A stretch of 31,925 nucleotides of DNA from DASZGI01 sp035938995 (GCF_035938995.1 NZ_DASZGI010000382.1:1-31925); one strand, 5' to 3'. Shown: positions 15,319-22,878, counted from the first letter of the stretch. The notes: generated by a model from the letters alone, not told the origin. Translations and numbers: made by a program.

Positions 15319-16581
15319 GTGAAGATCCTGGTCATCGGTGGGGGCGGGCGCGAGCACGCGATCTGTCGCGCACTCGCTTCCGACACTTCTGTCACCGCGC
15401 TGTTCTGCGCCCCCGGCAATCCCGGCATCGCCGCGGTCGCCGAGCTGCGCGCGGTCGATCCGCTCGACCCGGACGCGGTCGCGGCGCTGGCCGTCGAGGT
15501 CGCCGCGGACCTGGTGGTCGTCGGACCGGAGGCTCCGCTGGTGGCCGGTGTGGGCGACGCGGTGCGTGCGGCCGGGATTCCGGTATTCGGTCCGTCACGG
15601 GCTGCGGCGCAGCTCGAAGGATCCAAAGCCTTCTCGAAGGACGTCATGGCGGCCGCGGGTGTGCCGACCGCTGAAGCTTTCGTCTGCACGACGCCTGAGG
15701 AAGCCGGGCGTGCCTTGGACGCATTCGGCCCGCCCTACGTCGTCAAGGACGACGCACTCGCCGCAGGGAAGGGCGTCGTCGTTACTACGGATCGTGATGC
15801 GGCGCTCGCGCATGCGAATGCTTGCAGCAGGGTCGTGATCGAGGAGTTCCTCGACGGCCCGGAGGTGTCTCTGTTTGCCATCACTGACGGCACGATCGTC
15901 GTGCCTCTCCAACCGGCGCAGGACTTCAAGCGCGTTGACGATGACGACACCGGGCCCAACACGGGTGGCATGGGTGCGTACTCGCCGCTGCCTTGGGCAC
16001 CGGACGATTTGATCGACGAGGTGCTGGAGCACGTACTTCAGCCGACCGTGGACGAGCTGCGCAGGCGCGGCGCGCCGTTCGTCGGACTCCTCTACGCCGG
16101 ACTGGCCCTGACGAAACGCGGCGTGCGCGTGATCGAGTTCAACGCGCGTTTCGGCGACCCCGAGGCCCAGGTCGTCCTGCCCCTGCTCAGCACGCCACTA
16201 GCCGGGCTGCTGCACGCTGCTGCCGTCGGAACGCTCGGCTCGATCGAACGGTTGAGGTGGCGCGACGCGGCGGCGGTGACCGTCGTGCTGGCGGCCGCTG
16301 GATACCCGGGCAAGCCGCGCGGCGGTGACCCGATCACCGGCATTGAGGCGGCCGAAGCGCTCGGCGCGGTCGTGTACCAGGCAGGCACTGCTTATAGAGC
16401 CGAGACGGAAACGCTCGTTTCGTCGGGCGGCCGGGTCCTCGCGGTCACCGCTTTGGGTGACGATCTCGCCGCTGCCCGCATGTCGGCATACCGTGCCCTG
16501 GCAGAAATCCGCCTGGCTGATGCGCACCACCGCACCGACATCGCCGCCCGCGCCGTGGCCGGAGCGATCGCCGTACCCTAG
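15319..16581 (+). CDS. purD: Phosphoribosylamine-glycine ligase (GAR synthetase)
   Basis: PurD joins glycine to phosphoribosylamine using ATP, the second step of de novo purine synthesis. The 420-residue length is normal. It has an ATP-grasp fold with KILVIGGGGREHA at the start, NPGIA, VVGPEAPLVAGVGDA, the ATP-binding YVVKDDALAAGKGVVV (about residues 137-152), EEFLDGPEVSLFAI, TGPNTGGMGAYSPLPW and VIEFNARFGDPEAQVVLP. GTG 15319 is chosen because the family begins here. The longer open frame upstream runs into the divergent nitroreductase promoter. It appears monocistronic. A damaged copy of its residues near 130-165 lies at 20726-20819. Confidence 0.97.
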   Translation: MKILVIGGGGREHAICRALASDTSVTALFCAPGNPGIAAVAELRAVDPLDPDAVAALAVEVAADLVVVGPEAPLVAGVGDAVRAAGIPVFGPSRAAAQLEGSKAFSKDVMAAAGVPTAEAFVCTTPEEAGRALDAFGPPYVVKDDALAAGKGVVVTTDRDAALAHANACSRVVIEEFLDGPEVSLFAITDGTIVVPLQPAQDFKRVDDDDTGPNTGGMGAYSPLPWAPDDLIDEVLEHVLQPTVDELRRRGAPFVGLLYAGLALTKRGVRVIEFNARFGDPEAQVVLPLLSTPLAGLLHAAAVGTLGSIERLRWRDAAAVTVVLAAAGYPGKPRGGDPITGIEAAEALGAVVYQAGTAYRAETETLVSSGGRVLAVTALGDDLAAARMSAYRALAEIRLADAHHRTDIAARAVAGAIAVP

Positions 16582-16662
16582 CGAATGGCGGCTGGTCCAG
16601 GACGCTCACCCGAACGAGCGGAAATCCCGTCCGCCCGGGTGCCCCGCAGCGGACCCCGGCGC

Positions 16663-16685
16663 TACGCTCCGAACGAGGGAGCGTA
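16663..16685. other. Hairpin downstream of purD
   Basis: TACGCTCC (16663-16670) and GGAGCGTA (16678-16685) form perfect 8-bp arms with a 7-base loop, about 80 bases after the purD stop. It has no T-tract. The left arm also reads as a -10 box (TACGCT), so it may be a terminator for purD or a promoter element for the next gene. Nothing else was seen in 16582-16803. Confidence 0.4.
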
Positions 16686-16803
16686 TCCCACGCCCGTCCG
16701 TACCGGCGGCCGCAGGCGAACAGCCGAACTGGCCGTCGGCGCCGCGCCGGCCCGCCGTCCCGCCAGGAGGGCGATCCGCGTCCAGGATTCGGGGTGACCA
16801 CGG

Positions 16804-18087
16804 TTGACCGCGGCATCCAGCAGCGCAGTCGTCCGGCAGGCGCGCGCGATCACGAGGATCTGCGCCGTGGCCGCCGGAAGCTGGATCGCGCTGGCCGTCG
16901 CGGTGTGCGCCGTCCTCGTGATCGTCCCGGCGACTCCTTACGGTCTCGTTCCCGCTGCCGTCGTGCTCGGCCTGTGCGCTTGGCCGTTAGTCCGCTTCCG
17001 CCGCATCGCGCCGCCGGCTTCGCCCACGGTCAGCCCGGCTTCCGGCAGCTGCGGTGAACTGATGCTCGCCGTCCGGCAGGTCACCGCCGCCCTCGGGGTG
17101 AGCGAACCCGCGACGATCGAGCTGTCCCCCGACTGCGACGCCTGGCTGGAACCGCGCCCGAACGGCCCCGTCCTCGTCATCGGTGCGCCTTTCCTCTGGT
17201 GGCTGCGGGTCAGCGAGCTGCGCGGGCTGCTCGCTCCGGTGCTCGCCGGCATGGACGCGGCGCACGACAGCTTGGTCGCGCGCGCTCGTCGGCTCATACG
17301 ACGGCTCGACATAGCCGAGCGGCGCGGCTGCCCCCCATGGCCTAAGACAGTCGTCGCTACAGTCGCCGCGGCCTGCCGGATCCGCGCGGAGGCGATGGAG
17401 CGCGCGATCGGCGCGGCCGCGGCGGAGCGGGCCCGCGTCGTCGAGCCCGCCGGGCGGGTATACGCACATGAGCAGGCCGGTCTGGTAGCGGTCGGCTGGG
17501 ATCGGCTGCTCACCCGGCTGGCGATGCCCGCTTGGAAGCGGGGCTACGCGCCGGAAACCCTGAATGCCGCGCTCGTCGCCGCCCTCACCGAACTCGGTCA
17601 GCGGGACCGGGTGGGCGTTGGCCTCGCCGACCGGCTTACCGAACGCCCCGCCTGCGATCTGCTCGACGAGCCGGGGGAGGTGGATCGCGCGGTCTCGGCC
17701 CTCGCGCCCGAGGTGTACCAGGGGAAGACGGTCGAGCAGGTGCTGCCCTGGTCCCGCTACGTGAAGCGGGTCGCGGAACCGGCGCTCAGGGCGGAAGCGG
17801 CGCAGGCCCCCGATCACCCGCTCATCTCGAAGGTGCGGTCCCTGCTGGAGGTCCCCGCGCAGACTCACGGATCCGGCGAACTCGCCGCCGGGCTGCGCGC
17901 CGTCGTGCAGTGCGGCCTGGTGGACCGTGGTGACGCGGTCTGGGACGTCGACTGGCTCGACGGCGTCATCCTGCGCGACCGCGCCGGGCTGGTGGTCCCG
18001 ATCGACGAACTTGTCCACGGGCTGCTCGACAATGCCGACTTCGCGGCCGTGCGCGACTGGGTCGGCTACGCCACCGGCCTGCGTTGA
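16804..18087 (+). CDS. Hypothetical membrane protein, probable inactive M48-like peptidase homologue
   Basis: This 427-residue protein begins with two membrane helices (about residues 19-40 and 46-64). A cytoplasmic region follows that contains LVIGAPFLWWLRVSELRGLLAPVLAGMDAAHDSL (about residues 123-156). In active M48 peptidases the equivalent reads roughly LVVGxPLL...ELRAVLAHELGH. Here HELGH is replaced by PVLAG, so zinc binding and proteolysis should be lost. The remainder is helical and charged and shows no other motif I recognise. The start TTG 16804 is uncertain; GTG 16867 would cut into the first helix. Codon 62 is the rare TTA (16987-16989). It lies between purD and purB on the same strand. 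Function unknown; the M48 relation is my inference from one block. Confidence 0.7.
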   Translation: MTAASSSAVVRQARAITRICAVAAGSWIALAVAVCAVLVIVPATPYGLVPAAVVLGLCAWPLVRFRRIAPPASPTVSPASGSCGELMLAVRQVTAALGVSEPATIELSPDCDAWLEPRPNGPVLVIGAPFLWWLRVSELRGLLAPVLAGMDAAHDSLVARARRLIRRLDIAERRGCPPWPKTVVATVAAACRIRAEAMERAIGAAAAERARVVEPAGRVYAHEQAGLVAVGWDRLLTRLAMPAWKRGYAPETLNAALVAALTELGQRDRVGVGLADRLTERPACDLLDEPGEVDRAVSALAPEVYQGKTVEQVLPWSRYVKRVAEPALRAEAAQAPDHPLISKVRSLLEVPAQTHGSGELAAGLRAVVQCGLVDRGDAVWDVDWLDGVILRDRAGLVVPIDELVHGLLDNADFAAVRDWVGYATGLR

Positions 18088-18116
18088 TAGCCCTGAACCA
18101 AGAAACCCGCGCCCTG

Positions 18117-18138
18117 TTATCCACAGGAGTTATCCACA
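18117..18138 (+). promoter_or_regulatory. Two tandem consensus DnaA boxes upstream of purB
   Basis: TTATCCACA occurs at 18117-18125 and again at 18130-18138, same orientation, 13 bases apart. Both match the high-affinity DnaA box exactly. A third near-match, TTGTCCACG, lies at 18011-18019 inside the upstream gene. The pair sits in the 154-bp gap before purB, a suitable place for DnaA to regulate purB-purC or to be titrated. No replication genes are nearby. Confidence 0.75.
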
Positions 18139-18241
18139 GCCCTTACGTCTCGACCCCTGCCGTTCGCCCGTCTCGTGGAGAATGGACTACGGGCGGGCCA
18201 GGTCTGTCCCGCCGAAACCGCTTGATAAGGAGCAGTTCGCC

Positions 18242-19552
18242 GTGATCGGACGGTACACCCTCCCCGACATGGGCCGCGTGTGGAGCGAGGCCCACAAATT
18301 CCAGCTGTGGTGCCGGGTCGAGACCCTGGTGATGGAGGCGCACGTCGCGGCTGGCGTCGTGCCCGCGTCCGCGCTCGAGGCGGTGCGGCGGGCCCCCGCG
18401 CCGACTCCGGAGGCGGTGGCCGAGATCGAGGCGGTCACCCAGCACGACGTCATCGCCTTCCTGTCCGCCTGGGCCGACAACACCGAGCCGCGCGACGCCG
18501 CCGCGTACGTGCATTTCGGCATGACCTCGTCCGACCTGCTGGACACGGCGCTGGCGCTTCAGCTGGTCGAAGCCACCGACATCCTGCTGGAGAAGGCGGA
18601 CCGGCTGGTCGGCGTGCTGCGCGACCACGCCCTCGAACATCGGGCCACGCTGCGCGTCGGGCGCACTCACGGCATCCACGGCGAGCCTGACGTCTGGGGC
18701 CACCGGGTCGCCGACTTCGCCTTCGCGGTCGCCCGCTCGCGCGACCGGATCCGCGCGGCCCGCTCGGCCGCCGGCGTCATGGCGATCTCCGGAGCGGTGG
18801 GTACGTACTCGAACATCGATCCGGCGGTCGAGCGCTACGTGGCCGGGAAGCTCGGCCTGAAGGCGGCGGACGTCTCGACCCAGGTGGTCATCCGGGACGG
18901 GATCTCCGAGTGGGTGTCCGCGCTCGCGATCATGGCGACCGTGCTGGAGGCGATCGCCCTCGAGGTGCGGCACGGCCAGCGCACCGAGGTGCGTGAGCTC
19001 TGGGAGCCTTTCGGCAAGGGCCAGAAGGGCTCGTCGGCGATGCCGCACAAGAAGAACCCGATCATGTCCGAGCGGCTGGCGGGCATGGCGAGGATCGTGC
19101 GTGCGCAGATCGTGCCGGTGATGGAGGGGATCCCGCTCTGGCACGAGCGCGACATCTCGCACTCCTCCACCGAGCGCATCGCCCTTCCCGACGCCTCGAT
19201 CGCACTCGACTACATGCTCAACCTGACCATCCGGCTGATGAGCGGACTGGTGGTCGACGCCGACCGGATGCGGGCCAACCTCGAGTCCACCGGTGGTCTG
19301 ATCTACACCTCGGCGGTCCTGCTCGAGTTGGTGGAGATGGGACTGGCCCGGGACACCGAGGCGTACCCGCTCACCCAGCGCGCGGCGATGAAGACGTGGG
19401 AGACCGGGCGCCCCTTCCGCGAAACGCTGCGCGAAGAGGCCGAGGTGGCAGGTCTGAAGATCGACGAGGCCCGGTTGGACGAGGTCTTCCGGCCCGAGTG
19501 GTATGTGCGAAACCTGTCCGGGATGTTCGAGCGGCTGGCGGAGCTGAGCTGA
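18242..19552 (+). CDS. purB: Adenylosuccinate lyase
   Basis: PurB catalyses two beta-eliminations that release fumarate: SAICAR to AICAR in IMP synthesis, and adenylosuccinate to AMP. The 436-residue protein belongs to the fumarase/aspartase superfamily. Its signature GSSAMPHKKNPIMSERLAG lies near residues 262-280 and includes the mobile catalytic loop. Conserved HFGMTSSDLLDT (about 91-102) and RTHGIHGEPDVWGHRV (about 141-156) supply further active-site residues. GTG 18242 is chosen because it begins at the usual VIGRYTLPDMGRVW and has AAGGAG nine bases upstream. It ends one base before the purC start, so purB and purC form an operon. Two DnaA boxes lie about 105-125 bases upstream. Confidence 0.97.
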   Translation: MIGRYTLPDMGRVWSEAHKFQLWCRVETLVMEAHVAAGVVPASALEAVRRAPAPTPEAVAEIEAVTQHDVIAFLSAWADNTEPRDAAAYVHFGMTSSDLLDTALALQLVEATDILLEKADRLVGVLRDHALEHRATLRVGRTHGIHGEPDVWGHRVADFAFAVARSRDRIRAARSAAGVMAISGAVGTYSNIDPAVERYVAGKLGLKAADVSTQVVIRDGISEWVSALAIMATVLEAIALEVRHGQRTEVRELWEPFGKGQKGSSAMPHKKNPIMSERLAGMARIVRAQIVPVMEGIPLWHERDISHSSTERIALPDASIALDYMLNLTIRLMSGLVVDADRMRANLESTGGLIYTSAVLLELVEMGLARDTEAYPLTQRAAMKTWETGRPFRETLREEAEVAGLKIDEARLDEVFRPEWYVRNLSGMFERLAELS

Positions 19553-19553
19553 C

Positions 19554-20465
19554 ATGGCCGTGACGTCCTTCTCCGGAGCGACCCACCTCGGTTCCGGCAA
19601 GATCCGCGAGCTCTACGGAGTCCGCGATACCCACGGTGTGGAGCGCCTGCTGCTCGTCGCCTCCGACCGGATCTCCGCCTACGACCACGTTCTGCAGACC
19701 CCGATCCCGGACAAGGGCAGGGTCCTGACGCAGCTGTCGCTGTGGTGGTTCGAACGCCTGGCGGATCTCGTGCCCAACCATGTCGTCACGGCCGACCCGC
19801 TCCAGTACCCCGAAGCACTCGCCCCGCACGCGGATGAACTTCGCGGCCGCTCGATGCTGTGCGAGAAGCTGGACATGATCGCGGTCGAGTGCGTGGCGCG
19901 CGGCTACTTGGCCGGCTCGGGCCTCGCCGAATACCGGGTGTCGGGGACCGTATGCGGAATCCCGCTGCCCGGTGGCCTGCTCGACGGTTCCGGGCTTCCC
20001 GAGCCGATCTTCACCCCGGCAGCGAAGGCACAGGTCGGCGAGCACGACGAGAACATCGGCTTCGACGAAGTGGTCTCCCGCGTCGGCGCCGAACGGGCGG
20101 CCGCGCTTCGTGACCTGACGCTCGGGGTCTATCGTGCCGCCCGCGACATCGCCCTCGAACGCGGGATCATCCTGGCCGACACCAAGTTCGAGTTCGGCGC
20201 CCGACCCGATGGCACGCTCGTCCTCGCCGACGAGGTGCTGACCCCGGATTCGTCGCGCTTCTGGCCGGTCGACGGCTGGGAGCCCGGCCACGCACAGCCG
20301 TCCTTCGACAAGCAGTTCGTGCGCGACTGGCTGACCTCACCGGCGTCCGGCTGGGATCCGAAGTCCGACCAGCCGCCGCCCCCGCTGCCCGACGAGATCA
20401 TCGAGCGTACCCGCGACCGCTACATAGAGGTGTACGAGCGCCTGACCAGCCGCACGTTCCAGTAG
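19554..20465 (+). CDS. purC: Phosphoribosylaminoimidazole-succinocarboxamide synthase
   Basis: PurC condenses CAIR with aspartate using ATP to give SAICAR, which is the substrate of PurB encoded immediately upstream. The 303-residue length is normal for the bacterial enzyme. Signatures are HLGSGKIRELYGV, the conserved SDRISAYDHVLQTPIPDKGRVLTQLS (about residues 37-62), CVARGYLAGSGLAEYRVSGTVCGI, ADTKFEFG (about 206-213), VLADEVLTPDSSRFWP and SFDKQFVRDWL. ATG 19554 follows the purB stop after a single base, so translation is probably coupled. The 3' end is followed by a long, repeat-rich, mostly non-coding region. Confidence 0.98.
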   Translation: MAVTSFSGATHLGSGKIRELYGVRDTHGVERLLLVASDRISAYDHVLQTPIPDKGRVLTQLSLWWFERLADLVPNHVVTADPLQYPEALAPHADELRGRSMLCEKLDMIAVECVARGYLAGSGLAEYRVSGTVCGIPLPGGLLDGSGLPEPIFTPAAKAQVGEHDENIGFDEVVSRVGAERAAALRDLTLGVYRAARDIALERGIILADTKFEFGARPDGTLVLADEVLTPDSSRFWPVDGWEPGHAQPSFDKQFVRDWLTSPASGWDPKSDQPPPPLPDEIIERTRDRYIEVYERLTSRTFQ

Positions 20466-20600
20466 CTGCGCAGCATGCCGCGTACCTCGGCGGGCATGGC
20501 GGCGGCGTACGCGCCCGGGTCCCACACGGCGCCAGGATCCTCGGCGTCCTCGGAGTAAGCGCCAAGAGCGGCTGAGCGACTGGGCAGCGGTACCGTCCGT

Positions 20601-20635
20601 GGCTGGTGGCTGGTGGCTGGTGGCTGGTGGCTGGT
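20601..20635. repeat. Heptanucleotide tandem repeat (GGCTGGT)x5
   Basis: Five perfect head-to-tail copies of GGCTGGT, then a degenerate GGGCG. Seven is not a multiple of three, so a translated copy would change frame with each lost or gained unit. Prone to slippage. Confidence 0.95.
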
Positions 20636-20725
20636 GGGCGACCGGCGGCTGGCGACACGGGCACGGCACTGTACGTGCTCGGACAGCACGGCACCGTCCG
20701 TGCCCGGGCCGCGCGGCGCTGCGAA

Positions 20726-20819
20726 CGCGCATTGAATGCGTTCGATGCGGCTTGCGTCGTCGAGGACGACGCGTTCGCTGGAGGGAAAGGGCGTCGTCGT
20801 CACTTCAGAACGCGGCGCG
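20726..20819 (+). pseudogene. Remnant of a purD gene (about 31 codons, frameshifted)
   Basis: The plus strand encodes RALNAFDAACVVEDDAFAGGKG, and then, after removing one extra G near 20788-20791, VVVTSERGA. The intact purD of this window has RALDAFGPPYVVKDDALAAGKGVVVTTDRDA at the matching place, the ATP-grasp nucleotide-binding segment. About two thirds of the residues agree, and both sides are flanked by unrelated sequence. It is too diverged to be a very recent duplication of the local gene and too short to function. Confidence 0.75.
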
Positions 20820-20853
20820 GGGCGGTATCCGACTTGGTCGGATACCGCCCCGC
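20817..20853. terminator. Very stable 17-bp hairpin, possibly a bidirectional terminator
   Basis: GCGGGGCGGTATCCGAC (20817-20833) and its exact complement (20837-20853) are separated only by TTG. A perfect 17-bp stem with a 3-base loop is the most stable simple hairpin found by eye in the window. It has no T-tract on either side. It lies between purC (plus) and the convergent secreted-protein gene (minus), so it could end transcription from both. Confidence 0.65.
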
Positions 20854-20870
20854 CGCTGTCACATGCAGTG

Positions 20871-20928
20871 TTGCCCGCGCTGTGCCTTGGGGTTGCCCGC
20901 GCTGTGCCTTAAGGCACCAGCACAGCGC
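20871..20928. repeat. 22-bp-period direct repeat running into a hairpin
   Basis: TTGCCCGCGCTGTGCCTT occurs at 20871-20888 and 20893-20910. The second copy runs into the perfect palindrome GTGCCTTAAGGCAC (about 20904-20917). An outer pair, GCGCTGTGC (20899-20907) and GCACAGCGC (20920-20928), allows an alternative stem. Confidence 0.85.
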
Positions 20929-20956
20929 TCAGGACCAGCAGGGTCCATACGTCCAG

Positions 20957-21049
20957 CGTGGTGCTTTAGGGCTGGCGTGGTGCTTTAGGGCTGGCGTGGT
21001 GCCTTAGGCCAGTGCAGTGCCTAAGAGGTGATGGCCCTAAGAGGTGATG
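20957..21049. repeat. 19-bp and 16-bp tandem repeats at the 3' end of the secreted-protein gene
   Basis: CGTGGTGCTTTAGGGCTGG is repeated at 20957-20975 and 20976-20994, with a partial third copy to about 21010. CCTAAGAGGTGATG then occurs at 21020-21033 and 21036-21049. The latter copy holds the last codons and stop of the minus-strand gene, so the stop region has been duplicated just downstream. Confidence 0.85.
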
Positions 21050-22491
21050 CGCACCGGCGCCACGTTGTTCGTCCAGACGGTGTCGTACACATCCGGCCCG
21101 GTGGGGGTTCCGCCGTTCGAGCCGTGGTAGACGAACACCTGGCCCTCACCGGTCGCTCCGGTCGCCGAGACCTGCAGCGTGAAGGTGACCTTTGCTGACG
21201 TCGAGTACCTGAGGATCTGCGCCATGCTGCACACGTAGGCCCCGTTGTTCGCGAGGAAGCAGTTCGATGGCACCGCGGTGACCGTCGTCCCAGGCGGGGG
21301 AGTGAACTGGAGGTCGGCGGCATCGGCGAGCGCCGGCCCGAAGTCTTCCGTCCCCGGACCGTTGTTGTGCACGCCCACCGTGACGTTCACGGTCGAACCC
21401 TTTGGCGCCTCGACCTTGGCGCCGATCGCCGCGAGGTCCGTCGAGACCCCGTTGGACGCCTGGTAGACCAGGTTGTTCCAGCCGTCATACGGGTCGATGT
21501 TCGTCTGGGTGACGTGGACGGGCGTGGTGGTCGGCGTCCCCGGACCGCTCGTCTTCGTCAGGACCAGCGGATCTTCGGTGCCCGGAACCCACTTCAGGGT
21601 GCTGTCCACGGCCGTGGGCGGCTGGTAACCCGGGACGATGTCCGCCGAGAAGATGGACTCGAAGTCGTGGATCGTGTCTGGCCGCACGGTGAACCGCTGC
21701 GTGTTCTCCAACGTATAGGCGTCGCCGGGAGTGATGACGTTCGGGAAGTAGCAGCTCGCGAAGAGCAAGCTGCCGTATGAGTAGTGGTTCGCGGCGTACT
21801 CGCAGTTCCGCGCCAGGCCGTAGAACGGGAATTCATAGGCGGAGTTGAAGACGATCGTCACGCCCTCGGCGCTGGCGCTGCCGTCGTTCGTGACAGTCAA
21901 CTTCGGCGTGGAGACCTTGCTCTTCAGCGCGACCGGCACTGGCGGAGGACTCCCGTAGGGGGCGTACCCGGAGCCGGTCATGTCGGGGCCGTCGGCGAGG
22001 GTGACGTTCTGCGGGATTGAGACCGGCGCGACGCCATCCGCCGATCCGGTCAGCGTGTACTGCCCGACCTGGCTCACCTGTGCGCCCGCCACCGGGCTCA
22101 CGTGGATCTGCACGGTCGGGGACGGGATGGCGATGTAGTCGGTGATGTTGACCGCGCCGAAGTCGCAGGTGATCACCGTGCCCGACGTCGTGCAGGCCGG
22201 GTTCGACGTGGAGATCGTCGCCATACCGGCCAGCCCGGAGAAGTCGATGGCCAGCGTCACGTTCGTGGCCGTTCCCGTCGGGCTGGTGCTCGTCTCCACA
22301 TTGAGCCCGGCCGTGAGGTCCTTGCCGATGCCCGAAACGCCGAGGGTGGTGTCGCTGCCGAAGACGCTGATGGAGATTGGGTTCGAGTCCGCGCGGGCCG
22401 GAGCGGCCGCGAGGCCTCCGGAAACCGTCGCGACCGCGGTGAGCGCAGCCACGCCCATGCGGCGTGCGCTCAGGAACTGTGTGAGTGGCAA
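21037..22491 (-). CDS. Secreted protein with DUF11/CARDB-like beta-sandwich domains
   Basis: This protein of about 484 residues carries a signal peptide: an ARR-containing N-region, a hydrophobic core (GVAALTAVATVSGGLAAA) and likely cleavage after ARA. The mature part is rich in Thr, Ser, Val, Pro and Gly, with few charges, and resembles surface beta-sandwich modules. One module begins near TATNVTLAIDFSGLAG. A last one (VEAPKGSTVNVTVGVHNNGPG to the end) looks like DUF11 or CARDB. Several paired cysteines (for example ACTTSGTVITC) may form disulfides. No sortase motif or membrane anchor is seen, so it is probably released. TTG 22491 is preferred because GGGGG lies just upstream and it keeps the basic N-region. 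ATG 22458 is an alternative. It is an island between two purine operons; role unknown. Confidence 0.78.
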   Translation of the reverse strand: MPLTQFLSARRMGVAALTAVATVSGGLAAAPARADSNPISISVFGSDTTLGVSGIGKDLTAGLNVETSTSPTGTATNVTLAIDFSGLAGMATISTSNPACTTSGTVITCDFGAVNITDYIAIPSPTVQIHVSPVAGAQVSQVGQYTLTGSADGVAPVSIPQNVTLADGPDMTGSGYAPYGSPPPVPVALKSKVSTPKLTVTNDGSASAEGVTIVFNSAYEFPFYGLARNCEYAANHYSYGSLLFASCYFPNVITPGDAYTLENTQRFTVRPDTIHDFESIFSADIVPGYQPPTAVDSTLKWVPGTEDPLVLTKTSGPGTPTTTPVHVTQTNIDPYDGWNNLVYQASNGVSTDLAAIGAKVEAPKGSTVNVTVGVHNNGPGTEDFGPALADAADLQFTPPPGTTVTAVPSNCFLANNGAYVCSMAQILRYSTSAKVTFTLQVSATGATGEGQVFVYHGSNGGTPTGPDVYDTVWTNNVAPVRITS

Positions 22492-22878
22492 AGTGCCCCC
22501 GATCTCGTTGAATGTGTCGGGAGGCGCCCAAAAGATGATGTTGCCCCCCGGTCCCCGCACCCGCCGACCCGCTGACGCCGAACCCCGGTCGTGAGTGCCG
22601 CCCCAACAAGTAGCACGGTTGGCACTTCTGCGCGAGGGGTTATGTCACGACGTTGAAACCAGAGCGCGCGATGCGATCCTGCGCACCGGCAATGTTCGTG
22701 AGGTTTGTGCGCGGTGTGGGAGCGCGACCGACGGCGCGCACGGTCGATACCCGCGGCGCAGGTTCGCACCGAAGCCTGCGCCCCGTCCCCGGCCCGCTCT
22801 GAATCCCCGCCCCAAACCCTTGAGGGGGAACCGTGCCCACCCAACTCTCGCCGTGCCGGGGCAGGGCTGCGCTCCAGG
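22492..22878. other. Intergenic region between the divergent secreted-protein gene and purS
   Basis: I see no gene here. Possible frames on both strands are arginine- and proline-rich and lack ribosome sites. The region presumably holds the minus-strand promoter of the secreted-protein gene, which I could not place, and the upstream part of the purS promoter. Confidence 0.5.

Larger units (their letters stand above)
20466..21036. other. Repeat-rich intergenic region between purC and a convergent secreted-protein gene
   Basis: I find no intact gene in these 571 bases. In order they hold a coding-like minus-strand stretch (about 20466-20570), a heptanucleotide repeat, a purD remnant, a long hairpin, and several direct and inverted repeats up to the stop of the secreted-protein gene. 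Open frames here read through repeats (Trp/Gly/Val-rich strings) and should not be annotated as proteins. Confidence 0.75.

Noticed and set aside
16585..16797. Small open frame between purD and the membrane protein
   Set aside because: Pro/Arg/Gly/Ala-rich, no ribosome site, overlaps a hairpin.
18117..18138. Chromosomal replication origin
   Set aside because: Only two clustered boxes, no dnaA, dnaN or AT-rich unwinding element, and neighbours are purine genes.
20599..21007. Open frames through the heptanucleotide repeat encoding Trp/Gly/Val strings
   Set aside because: They translate the (GGCTGGT) repeat and the purD remnant; such frames are a known artefact of GC-rich repeats.
20601..21049. 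Possible CRISPR array
   Set aside because: Repeats are of several unrelated types without regular unique spacers, and no cas genes are present.
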